From: Prosthecobacter debontii
Lineage (GTDB): Bacteria; Verrucomicrobiota; Verrucomicrobiia; Verrucomicrobiales; Verrucomicrobiaceae
NCBI GenBank assembly: GCA_945860295.1
Contig: CAMAQH010000005.1
Coordinates: 62,001 to 126,000, forward strand
Direction of reading: 5' to 3'
DNA: 64,000 nucleotides
The notes below the pieces were generated by a model. That model did no database searches, was not told where the DNA came from, and worked only from the letters and a program-made list of their open reading frames with translations. This document shows positions 55,568-63,270 of this stretch, one piece after another (position 1 is the first letter of the stretch; each line of letters begins with the position of its first letter). A program made the translations under genes and the position numbers.

Positions 55568-56835
55568 TACGCGAAGCTTGTAACTGCGCTTCGATTCAGC
55601 GTCATCGGAAGGCACACAAGGCCAAGTTCGGCTTCCAGTCCTTTGCTAATCGCGTCTTCCAGAATATTAAAACTCATGGCATCTGGATTCCAGGCGTAAG
55701 TGCCTGGATGCCCGTCGCAAATACCGAGGCCAATGGTGTAATTACCAGGTTTCAAGAACTCGACAGGAAGAGAGCAAGTGGCCTTTAGGCTGCCTGCACG
55801 GGAAGGCTGAAAAGCATGTCCTTGAGACTCATGCGTGGTGCAGATGCGAACACCGTCAAGGAACAGTGCAACGGTAATTCTTAGACGTTCAATTGGTGCA
55901 CGGAGCCGGATCTCAAGCTCGATCACGGGTTGGTCGCTTCGCTGGCAGAGTGTGGGGCCTGCTTCCGTTCTTGCGAGGCTTATGCTGATCAGTTCGATCT
56001 GATTAGCCAAGGGTCCGGTAAATCGACCGGAAATAGCGGAAAGGCGCGAGTTCTTGGCGTAGCGACTCAGGGCTTCTTCCGTTGAGCCTTGGAATACTAA
56101 TCGGCCATTCTCTAGCATGGCAGCTTGAGTGCATAGTGCGCGCATCTGACCGAGATTGTGACTGACAAAGAGCACCGTCCGACCGCCTTTCGCTACATCC
56201 TGCATTCGTCCCAGACATTTCTTCTGAAACTCGGCATCACCCACAGCGAGAACTTCATCAATGATCAAAATCTCCGGCTCTAAGTGTGCCGCGACAGCGA
56301 AGGCTAGACGGACATACATGCCGCTGCTGTAGCGTTTGACCGGGGTGTCGAGGAACTTTTCCACTTCAGCGAAGGCGACGATCTCATCAAACTTGGCTTT
56401 GATCTCGGCTCGGTGCATTCCGAGGATGGCACCATTCAGGTAGATGTTTTCACGTCCGGTCAGCTCGGGGTGGAATCCGGTGCCCACTTCCAGCAGTGAG
56501 GCCACTCGGCCATTCAAGGTGATGCGACCTGTGGTGGGTTCGGTGATACGGCTGAGGATTTTTAATAGAGTGCTCTTGCCAGCGCCGTTGCGGCCAATGA
56601 TGCCGAGAACTTCGCCGCGCTTGATCTCGAAATTGATGTCCTTCAGTGCCCAGAAGTCTTCTGAAAGGTTCTCGGTGCGCTGTTCACTGTTCGCTGTTTT
56701 AAGCCAGCGCAGCGAGGCTTTGGCGGCGTGGATGAGGGTGTCACTGAACTTGCGGTAGCCGCCATTTTCGGATGAGTGACCTAGCGTGTAGCGTTTACCG
56801 ACGTTTTCTGCGCGTATGATGATGTCATCTGGCAT
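55567..56835 (-). CDS. wzt: Polysaccharide ABC exporter ATPase (Wzt type), cassette copy 2
   Basis: A 422-residue ATPase starting MPDDIIIRAENVGKRYTLGH at ATG 56835. Walker A GRNGAGKST, RYSSGMYVRLAF signature and LIIDEVLAVGDAEFQKKC are intact. The C-terminal Wzt sandwich is close to that of copy 1 (same GICDGHPGTYAWNPDAMSF block), so both probably read a similar chain end. Residues about 43-58 before Walker A read KTANSEQRTENLSEDF and come from a low-complexity DNA word repeat at about 56669-56700. Confidence 0.95.
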   Translation of the reverse strand: MPDDIIIRAENVGKRYTLGHSSENGGYRKFSDTLIHAAKASLRWLKTANSEQRTENLSEDFWALKDINFEIKRGEVLGIIGRNGAGKSTLLKILSRITEPTTGRITLNGRVASLLEVGTGFHPELTGRENIYLNGAILGMHRAEIKAKFDEIVAFAEVEKFLDTPVKRYSSGMYVRLAFAVAAHLEPEILIIDEVLAVGDAEFQKKCLGRMQDVAKGGRTVLFVSHNLGQMRALCTQAAMLENGRLVFQGSTEEALSRYAKNSRLSAISGRFTGPLANQIELISISLARTEAGPTLCQRSDQPVIELEIRLRAPIERLRITVALFLDGVRICTTHESQGHAFQPSRAGSLKATCSLPVEFLKPGNYTIGLGICDGHPGTYAWNPDAMSFNILEDAISKGLEAELGLVCLPMTLNRSAVTSFA

Positions 56836-56894
56836 GGCTTCTGGCGGCGGATCTATTTCAAGAAGCAAGCGACTAGTGCTCCGGCATCCCATCT

Positions 56895-57869
56895 TCAGGC
56901 CAAAACGACAGGCCACCTCGGCGGGTGCGCGGGCTGTGTGGCCATTTTGTAGATGGCAATCGACCAGCCAACGGCCATGCACCAAGCCCTTTGCCAAGTG
57001 CGGATATGATAGAGCTGACTCATCAGAATAAAGGCCTGCATGACGGCGAGATCCAGCATGTCTCTCAACGTGTCTTTCCCCATGACTCGAGTCATGATGA
57101 AGTAACGATTCCGAAGCGTCTGATCGGCATGTTTGACGAAATTACTTTTGTGGTCGCCGCCTTGACTGTCATGCACAGCACGGGCGGCTCTGACATGATA
57201 CATTTCCCACGTGTGCCCCACGGTGAGCGATGCTGCTAAATCTTCGCCGAGCGCTCCGGCTTCAAAATGATCAGGAACCGCAGGCTCTGGCAATGCCTCT
57301 TGACGATACAGTGTGCAGCCGCCGCCTAGCCACTCCGAAGGCATGAGTGCAGGTCCATGAGGGTCGGCATCATGAAGGAAAGTCCAGCCTGGGCCAATGC
57401 AAGAAGAGGCGTAAGTGCTGCGGGCTTGGCCGTTTTCAAAGAACCTCATGAGCCTTTGAGTCAGGCGCCCAGGCGGGTGATAAGCTTCATTGATAAGTGT
57501 GGCGGTGACACCACCGATTCTAGCTGACGAATTAACGGCATCGTAAAGTTGTCGGAGACAGCCGGGTTCAAGGATCATGTCGTCATCGAGAAACCATGCA
57601 AAAGGCTGCGTCGAGGTGGCGACGGCTTGGTTCCTCTGTGGGGCTAGTCCCGTGCGCTGGGCCTTCTGATAAACAATGGAGATCTGGGCGGTAAATCGAC
57701 CTCTTTGTTTATTCACCACGGCCTCTGTTTCGCCGTCATCCGAGCTATCGCAAATGACAACCTCAGCAGGCAGGGCTTCTTGTTGTGTTAAGCTTTCAAG
57801 AAAGCGCTCCAGGATCGGCGCCCGATTACGCGTGGGAAGGATGGCTGAGACTGGAACAATCGACGGCAT
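56895..57869 (-). CDS. GT2 glycosyltransferase (GlfT-like/rhamnosyl-type)
   Basis: A 324-residue GT-A enzyme with VSAILPTRNRAPILERFLES, VVICDSSDDGETEAVV, and a DDD motif in FAWFLDDDMILEPGCLRQLY. EWLGGGCTLYRQEAL and ALGEDLAASLTVGHTWEMY follow. A hydrophobic C-terminal stretch (MQAFILMSQLYHIRTW) may touch the membrane. It starts right at the wzm stop and precedes wzt copy 2 by 59 bp. Confidence 0.9.
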   Translation of the reverse strand: MPSIVPVSAILPTRNRAPILERFLESLTQQEALPAEVVICDSSDDGETEAVVNKQRGRFTAQISIVYQKAQRTGLAPQRNQAVATSTQPFAWFLDDDMILEPGCLRQLYDAVNSSARIGGVTATLINEAYHPPGRLTQRLMRFFENGQARSTYASSCIGPGWTFLHDADPHGPALMPSEWLGGGCTLYRQEALPEPAVPDHFEAGALGEDLAASLTVGHTWEMYHVRAARAVHDSQGGDHKSNFVKHADQTLRNRYFIMTRVMGKDTLRDMLDLAVMQAFILMSQLYHIRTWQRAWCMAVGWSIAIYKMATQPAHPPRWPVVLA

Positions 57870-58697
57870 TTAGATGACATCAGCGAAGGTTTTTTCCATG
57901 CGACGGAAATACCACACCCCAACAAACAGCATGATCAAACTCAGCAAAATTGAGGTGACGAAACTTTGCCAATGAAGGGGTGTCGTGCCACAGATGGCCC
58001 AGCGGTAGCCGTCGATCACGCCGACGATTGGATTGATGGCGACAATCATGCGACCCACATCACCATATTTCTCCTGAATGGCCGTGGTGCTGTAAAACAC
58101 GGGCGAGATGTAGAGCCCGAATTGTACGACAAAGGGAATGATGTAGCGGAAGTCGCGGTATTTCACATTCAAGGCCGTAAACAACAAGCCAGGTCCCGCA
58201 GCACTGAGAAAAGCGAGTAGCGTGAAGAGCGGCAGGGTCAGCATCCGCCAGGTGGGAGGAAACTGATACCAGACCATCAAACCGACCAAAATCAGCATGG
58301 AGATGGCAAAGTCCACAAAGGCCACCACCACCGCACTCATGGGCAAAATCATGCGCGGAAAGTAGATCTTAGAAATGAGATTGGCGTTACCCACAAGGCT
58401 GGCACTGGATTCACTGAGGGCATTGGAAAAAAAGTACCAAGGCAGCGTACCTGCGCAGACGAGGATGGCATAGGGAACACCGTCCGAAGGCATTTTTGCA
58501 AGGCCACCAAAGATGCCCGCGCCGATAAGGATGGTGAGCAGGGGCCGGATCACCGCCCAAGCTGCGCCAATATAAGTCTGCTTGTAACGCACCGAGATGT
58601 CACGCCAAGCAAGAACCTCAAAGAGTTCACGGAAACGCCACAGGTCACGCCAATAATGCGCTTCGGACTTACCAGCTTCGATGATTAGTTTTTCCAT
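57870..58697 (-). CDS. wzm: Polysaccharide ABC-2 exporter permease (Wzm type)
   Basis: A 275-residue inner-membrane protein with six hydrophobic helices. The N-terminal amphipathic block FELLAWRDISVRYKQTYIGA-like sequence (residues about 27-45) and LPWYFFSNALSESSASLVGNA are typical of KpsM/Wzm permeases, as is FYSTTAIQEKYG. It would move the lipid-linked glycan to the periplasm with Wzt. It is the only such permease in the window although two Wzt genes are present. Confidence 0.93.
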   Translation of the reverse strand: MEKLIIEAGKSEAHYWRDLWRFRELFEVLAWRDISVRYKQTYIGAAWAVIRPLLTILIGAGIFGGLAKMPSDGVPYAILVCAGTLPWYFFSNALSESSASLVGNANLISKIYFPRMILPMSAVVVAFVDFAISMLILVGLMVWYQFPPTWRMLTLPLFTLLAFLSAAGPGLLFTALNVKYRDFRYIIPFVVQFGLYISPVFYSTTAIQEKYGDVGRMIVAINPIVGVIDGYRWAICGTTPLHWQSFVTSILLSLIMLFVGVWYFRRMEKTFADVI

Positions 58698-58871
58698 AGT
58701 GAAGTTGTCTCAAAAATTTCCAGAGTTCGAGTGGGTTGTATGACACTGAACCAGTGCGCGAGCACGCTGAGATTCATTGGAATTTGAGTGGAGTTTGGCA
58801 GAGACATCTTGCCAGAGGCTGTTCGTTTCAGCAGGCCTTAGGCATAGGTGGGCATTATCTCCCATTCGCGG

Positions 58872-59900
58872 TCATCGGTGGTTACTATCGGTGGCAGATG
58901 CGACCCAGTTTTGGTGATCAAGATACCAAGCCACTGTTTCACGAAGACCAGTTTCTAGTGTATGCCTCGGACTCCAACCAAGTTCTTGCTGTATCTTGGT
59001 GGAATCGATCGCATAGCGCCGATCATGACCTGGACGGTCAGCAACAAAGGAAATCAATGAGCGTGAATTTCCGCCTAGTGCAGGTCTCATTTCATCAACG
59101 AGATCGCAGATGCGCTGCACGAGATGCAGATTCGCCTGTTCGTTGAGACCACCGATGTTGTAAGTTTGGCCTGCACGACCTCGATTGAGCGCAGACCAGA
59201 GGGCTTCGACATGATCGCCAACATACAACCAATCACGCACGTTCATGCCATCTCCATAAACGGGGATGGACTTGCATGAGAGAATGCTTTGAATCACGAC
59301 AGGGATAAGCTTTTCAGGAAACTGAAAGGGACCGTAATTATTCGAGCAATTCGTGATCACTGCCGGCAATCCATACGTGTGGTGATAAGAGCGCACAAGC
59401 ATGTCGCTGGAAGCCTTGCTGGCTGAATAGGGAGAGTTTGGCGCGTAGGGCATGGCTTCAGTAAAGAAGCCAGTGAGACCAAGCGAGCCATAGACTTCAT
59501 CAGTCGAGACGTGCAGGAATCTGAAATTCGAGATTTGAGATTTGAGATTCCAATGAGCACGGCAGGCTTCGAGTAAGTTGAAGGTGCCGTTGATGTTGGT
59601 GGCGATAAAGTCAGCCGGACCGCTGATGCTACGATCCACATGACTTTCAGCGGCGAGGTGCATGACGTGGGTGATGTCATGCTGACGGACAACTCGAAGG
59701 ACTTCAGTCTTGTCACGAAGATCGACTTTTTCAAAGGAGTAGCGCGGGTGGACTTCATGGATGCCATCGAGATTTTCAAGACGCCCGGCGTATGTCAGGC
59801 AATCGAGATTAACGAGCTTCGTGAGTTCCGGCTTGTTGATGACATGGCGAACGAGATTTGAACCAATGAAACCTGCACCACCCGTGATGAGGAGATTCAT
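58872..59900 (-). CDS. rfbB: dTDP-glucose 4,6-dehydratase
   Basis: A 342-residue extended short-chain dehydrogenase. It binds NAD via GGAGFIGSNLVRH near the start and has HVSTDEVYGSLG and YSASKASSDML with the catalytic Tyr-x3-Lys. It makes dTDP-4-keto-6-deoxyglucose for rhamnose and related sugars. ATG at 59900 lies 3 bp after the rfbA stop. An extra segment, NLKSQISNFRF at about residues 118-128, is encoded by a low-complexity DNA repeat. rfbC and rfbD are not in the window. Confidence 0.95.
   Translation of the reverse strand: MNLLITGGAGFIGSNLVRHVINKPELTKLVNLDCLTYAGRLENLDGIHEVHPRYSFEKVDLRDKTEVLRVVRQHDITHVMHLAAESHVDRSISGPADFIATNINGTFNLLEACRAHWNLKSQISNFRFLHVSTDEVYGSLGLTGFFTEAMPYAPNSPYSASKASSDMLVRSYHHTYGLPAVITNCSNNYGPFQFPEKLIPVVIQSILSCKSIPVYGDGMNVRDWLYVGDHVEALWSALNRGRAGQTYNIGGLNEQANLHLVQRICDLVDEMRPALGGNSRSLISFVADRPGHDRRYAIDSTKIQQELGWSPRHTLETGLRETVAWYLDHQNWVASATDSNHR
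59520..59556. repeat. In-frame low-complexity repeat inside rfbB
   Basis: The plus strand reads GAAATTCGAGATTTGAGATT followed by another GAGATTCC unit, that is, repeats of GAGATTT/GAAATTC words. On the coding strand it adds NLKSQISNFRF between the helix LLEACRAHW and the strand FLHVSTDE. Usual RfbB proteins have a shorter link here. The reading frame is kept. Confidence 0.65.
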
Positions 59901-59902
59901 AA

Positions 59903-60799
59903 TCACAGAGACAAGTTCCCAAAAGTGCGTGTGCGCTGGATCTCGATGGCGACACTTTCTAGATACTCACGGTATTCGCAGATGGGCATCATCGAGACAA
60001 GTTTTTCAAACTGCGCCACCGAAAGAAAACGACGATACAGAGCCGCCTCCTCAGGACAGCCGAGTTTCATGCCTTGGCGTTTTTCAATGGTCTGAACATA
60101 GGCCGAGGCTTCATGCAAACTGCTGCTTGTGCCTGCATCCAACCACGCCGTACCGCGACTCATGCGAACTACACGCAACTCTCCGCGCTGGAGATAGGTT
60201 TTGTTGATGTCGGTGATCTCCAGTTCGCCACGCGCAGAGGGTTGCATGTGACGCGCGATTTCGACGACTCGATTGTCAAAAATGTAAACACCAGGCACAG
60301 CGAAATTGCTGCGCGGCTGCTTGGGCTTCTCTTCCAGCGATATCGCTCGGCCTTCAGAATCAAATTCCACGACCCCATAGCGTTCGGGATCATTGACGTG
60401 ATAGGCAAAGATGGTAGCCCCGCTTTTGAATTCTGAGAAGGCCCGAGGGAAGGCGTCTCCACCGAAGAAAATGTTGTCTCCCAGAATCAGCGTCACGTCG
60501 TCAGAACCGATGAAGGATGCCGCAATCAAAAAAGCCTCGGCAATACCTGCAGGCTTCGTTTGCTCACGATATTCGATACGAATACCCCATTGAGTGCCGT
60601 CTCCAAGAAGCTGACGATAACGCGGTAAATCATGGGGTGTCGAGATCAGGCAGATTTCATCAATTCCGGCCGCGATGAGAACCGTCAGCGGATAATAGAC
60701 CATCGGTTTGTCATAAACCGGCTGGAGTTGCTTACTTGCAACCTGAGTCAATGGATACAGACGCGATCCTGCGCCACCCGCTAACACAATGCCTTTCAT
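59903..60799 (-). CDS. rfbA: Glucose-1-phosphate thymidylyltransferase
   Basis: A 298-residue nucleotidyltransferase that makes dTDP-glucose from glucose-1-phosphate and dTTP. The signature is MKGIVLAGGAGSRLYPLTQV, with SKQLQPVYDKPMVYYPL, LILGDNIFFGG and EITDINKTYL. Length and motifs match RfbA/RmlA. It is the first gene of the long polysaccharide transcript; the 440 bp before it contain no other gene on its strand. Confidence 0.97.
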   Translation of the reverse strand: MKGIVLAGGAGSRLYPLTQVASKQLQPVYDKPMVYYPLTVLIAAGIDEICLISTPHDLPRYRQLLGDGTQWGIRIEYREQTKPAGIAEAFLIAASFIGSDDVTLILGDNIFFGGDAFPRAFSEFKSGATIFAYHVNDPERYGVVEFDSEGRAISLEEKPKQPRSNFAVPGVYIFDNRVVEIARHMQPSARGELEITDINKTYLQRGELRVVRMSRGTAWLDAGTSSSLHEASAYVQTIEKRQGMKLGCPEEAALYRRFLSVAQFEKLVSMMPICEYREYLESVAIEIQRTRTFGNLSL

Positions 60800-61238
60800 A
60801 CCAGTGGATTGAGTTGATTGAGCGACTTAAACATTGCTCATAATTCACATTCGCTAGCCTCAAAAATTCCGAGTACGCTGCCGCCCTTGGTCGCCGCCAA
60901 AAAGGTGCTCCAAAGAAATTCGGCCGGGGTTATTTTGATCTTTTTCAGAAAAAGAAGAACAACCTTTATCATGCTGAGAGTGAGCGCAAAGCATTAACTC
61001 CTAAAGTGACGGTATTGTTTGCCTTGCATGACGCGAGAGAGAATTGCGAGCTTGATACCCAGCCGCGTAAAGAAATTCAACCGAATGAGTGAGCTCAAAA
61101 CATTCACTCAAAAGGTGATCCGCTTTAATTCGCTCAGCGGACTTATTTTCATCCCACAAGCAGGATCAACTCTCAACACCGATTCTAGCCAACCAGTTTC
61201 GGTAGTCCCATCCCGCTGCAATTCGGAGAAAATGGGTG
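60800..61238. other. Non-coding leader region of the polysaccharide locus
   Basis: No gene is supported here. It is A+T-richer than its surroundings. It holds the ops-like element and a small AT hairpin near 60940-60954 (CTTTTT/AAAAAG, 3-base loop). A short plus-strand frame at 61019-61285 has no recognisable product. The promoter for rfbA should lie in this stretch; none is certain by eye. Confidence 0.5.
60871..60886 (-). promoter_or_regulatory. ops-like element in the leader of the polysaccharide operon
   Basis: On the minus strand positions 60886-60871 read GGGCGGCAGCGTACTC. The E. coli ops core is GGCGGTAGCGT; the only change is T to C at the sixth base of the core. It lies about 75 bases before the rfbA start, in the untranslated leader, where ops/JUMPstart elements sit in other polysaccharide operons. 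The sixth base matters for RfaH binding in E. coli, so function is uncertain, and a G+C-rich match may be chance. Confidence 0.35.
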
Positions 61239-61663
61239 TTATTTCGCTGTCAACTGCACCGCACCGCTTTGGCCGAGGCAGGTGAGCGGGTTGGAGCGAG
61301 ACATAAAGTAGCCCGAGCCAACTTTCCTCCTGCCCTTCTGAATGATTAAACCTTGATTCGCTGGCTTCGTGAAATCGCTGTGGGTGAAGGTGAGTGTGGT
61401 GTTGGCGATGATGTGTTGCAGCAGACCGGGAAAGGCACTCGCCAATGGCAGCGCAGGTGGCACGACATAGCGCGAGCCGTTCACATCGACGGTGATGGCA
61501 GCGGTGCCTGTCCCGTGGTGAATGCCTGGGTTGCAGAGGCCCCTGAGAAAGGTAGTCCATAACCCTCCACGTAACCCACGTTGCTGACAATTTCATCAAC
61601 CAGGCCAGCCGAGACAACGGTGAGGAGAAAGAGCGCGCTGAGCAGGCAATGTGTGGTTTTCAT
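61239..61663 (-). pseudogene. Frameshifted secreted protein remnant (choice-of-anchor type)
   Basis: ATG 61663 starts a signal peptide (MKTTHCLLSALFLLTVVSA) and a segment, IVSNVGYVEGYGLPF...ATQAFTTG, that resembles choice-of-anchor domains of secreted Verrucomicrobia proteins. This frame stops at about 61481. Near the FTTG codons the next frame continues with TGTAAITVDVNGSRYVVPPA and runs on to 61239 (QSGAVQLTAK end). A single-base shift would join them. The joined product would still be short and lacks any sorting tail. Confidence 0.5.
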
Positions 61664-61772
61664 TGGCCGAAAATTGGGGAGGCTGGACTTTCCAAAGCGA
61701 GCTGAAAAGAGAAGACGTCTTAGTCTGCCACAAGATTTAGGCTTATGCAATTTTACCCGAAGAAACTCCTTC

Positions 61773-63215
61773 TCACGCCAACAACTCCGTCACCACTCTT
61801 GCACTTGGATTCTCGACGAGGACCTGCTCGGTGCCGTTGCGTTTGTAGCTGAGCTTTTTGGCGTCCAGCCCGAAGAGGTGGAGGAGTGTGGCGTGGTAGT
61901 CGTAGTGGTTCACCACATCCTTCACGGCGTGATGACCGAACTCGTCGGTGGCGCCGTGGGTGTGGCCGGCTTTGAAACCACCGCCTGCGACCCACATGCT
62001 GAAGCCGTAAGTGTTGTGATCCCGCCCAACACTGGCGCGGCCTTTAGCTCCGGCGCGATTTTGGATGACGGGCAGGCGGCCCATCTCGCCACCCCAGTGG
62101 ACGATGGTGGTATCGAGCAGGCCGCGTTGTTTCAAATCCATGACGAGAGCGGCGGCAGGTTGATCGACCTGCATACAGGCAGTGGGCAGACTGGTCAGGA
62201 TGCTGGCATGATGATCCCAGGTCTGGTTGCCGGTGAAGATGGAGACGAAGCGAACGCCGCGCTCGACGAGGCGACGGGCGATGAGGCAGCGCTTGCCGAA
62301 CTCTTCCGTCGCTGGTTTGTCGATGCCGTAGAGCTTCCGCGTGGCCTCGCTTTCCTGCATGATGTCGAGCGCTTCTTTGGCGGAGGTTTGCATCCGCGCG
62401 GCGAGTTCAAAGCTCTGGATGCGGGCTTCGAGATCGCTCTCTCCGGTTCGGGCATCGGCGTGCTCGCGATTGAGGCGGTTCACAAAGTTTAGGTAGCGTG
62501 ACTGAGCCTCACCTTTGAGTGACATGGGCGGGTCGAGATTGAGAATGCGCGGTTCTTTGGACCGGATGACGGTGCCCTGGAACATGGATGGCAGCCAGCC
62601 GTTGGAAAAATTATCCACGCCTAGAACGGGTAGTCCGCGCGGATCGGTGAGGGCGACATAAGCGGGCAGATCCTGGTTTTCACTGCCGAGTCCATATGTG
62701 AGCCAGCTCCCGAGCGTGGGGCGACCGCCGACGATCTGGCCGTTAATGAGCGAGTAGATGGACTGGCCGTGATTGTTCACGCCGGTGTGCATGGAGCGGA
62801 TGAGCGTCATCTCATCGGCGATGCTGCCCATGTATGGGATGAGGTCGCTCATCTCGGTGCCGCACTTGCCGCGCGGTTTGAACTGCCACTGCGGGCCCAT
62901 GACCTCAGTGCTGGCACCGGCGGCGTCGTCATACTTAATATCACCGGGAAAGTTTTTGCCATCCAGCTTCATCAACTCCGGCTTCGGCTCAAAGAGGTCG
63001 ATGTGGCTCGGGCCGCCCTGCATGAACATGGAGATCATCGCTTTCGCCTGACCGAAGCCGTGGGCAGGCTTGGGCGTAAGGTCGTAGTGCTGCTGACCAC
63101 CAGCGAGGGCGGGATTGGCTAGCAAGCCTTCCTTTTGAAGTAAGGTGGCGAGCGCGATGGTGCCCATGCCATAGGCACCGGAGAGAAACTGGCGACGGTC
63201 GAGTGGGAGCGACAT
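61773..63215 (-). CDS. DUF1501 secreted protein
   Basis: A 480-residue DUF1501 family protein starting MSLPLDRRQFLSGAYGMGTI, with a twin-arginine-like DRRQFL signal. Family blocks are SMFMQGGPSHIDLFEPKPEL, FTGNQTWDHHASIL and VHWGGEMGRLPVIQNRAG. It is a paralogue, not a close copy, of the gene at 3150. No DUF1549/DUF1553 partner follows downstream; one may lie before it, but 63216-63700 has only a remnant on the other strand. Confidence 0.92.
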   Translation of the reverse strand: MSLPLDRRQFLSGAYGMGTIALATLLQKEGLLANPALAGGQQHYDLTPKPAHGFGQAKAMISMFMQGGPSHIDLFEPKPELMKLDGKNFPGDIKYDDAAGASTEVMGPQWQFKPRGKCGTEMSDLIPYMGSIADEMTLIRSMHTGVNNHGQSIYSLINGQIVGGRPTLGSWLTYGLGSENQDLPAYVALTDPRGLPVLGVDNFSNGWLPSMFQGTVIRSKEPRILNLDPPMSLKGEAQSRYLNFVNRLNREHADARTGESDLEARIQSFELAARMQTSAKEALDIMQESEATRKLYGIDKPATEEFGKRCLIARRLVERGVRFVSIFTGNQTWDHHASILTSLPTACMQVDQPAAALVMDLKQRGLLDTTIVHWGGEMGRLPVIQNRAGAKGRASVGRDHNTYGFSMWVAGGGFKAGHTHGATDEFGHHAVKDVVNHYDYHATLLHLFGLDAKKLSYKRNGTEQVLVENPSARVVTELLA

Positions 63216-63270
63216 GCTATTATCTACGCACGCTGAAGAAGATGTTTAGCGATTCGAAAGAAGCGTGTGA

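Larger units (their letters stand above)
47148..56835. repeat. Tandem duplicated wzt-glf-GT4 cassette with a spacer insert
   Basis: Two co-directional cassettes with the same gene order: copy 1 at 47148-50649 and copy 2 at 53316-56835. Glf proteins are both 377 residues and the GT4 proteins 369 and 373. Long identical peptide runs (for example GYTQKQWGCSPRELPAS) occur in both, while third codon positions differ often, so the copying is not recent or selection has been strong. The 2.7 kb between copies holds five unrelated genes. Confidence 0.9.

Noticed and set aside
60940-60954. AT-rich hairpin in the rfbA leader as a terminator
   Set aside because: The stem is only 6 bp of A-T pairs and is not followed by a useful T-run.
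61108-61617. Minus-strand 169-codon frame overlapping the frameshifted remnant
   Set aside because: Its product is rich in Arg, His and Cys and reads as a shadow of the other two frames that resemble secreted protein.
61581-62492. Plus-strand frame of 303 codons
   Set aside because: It is antisense to the clear DUF1501 gene at 61773-63215 and has no family features; long antisense frames are common in G+C-rich genes.
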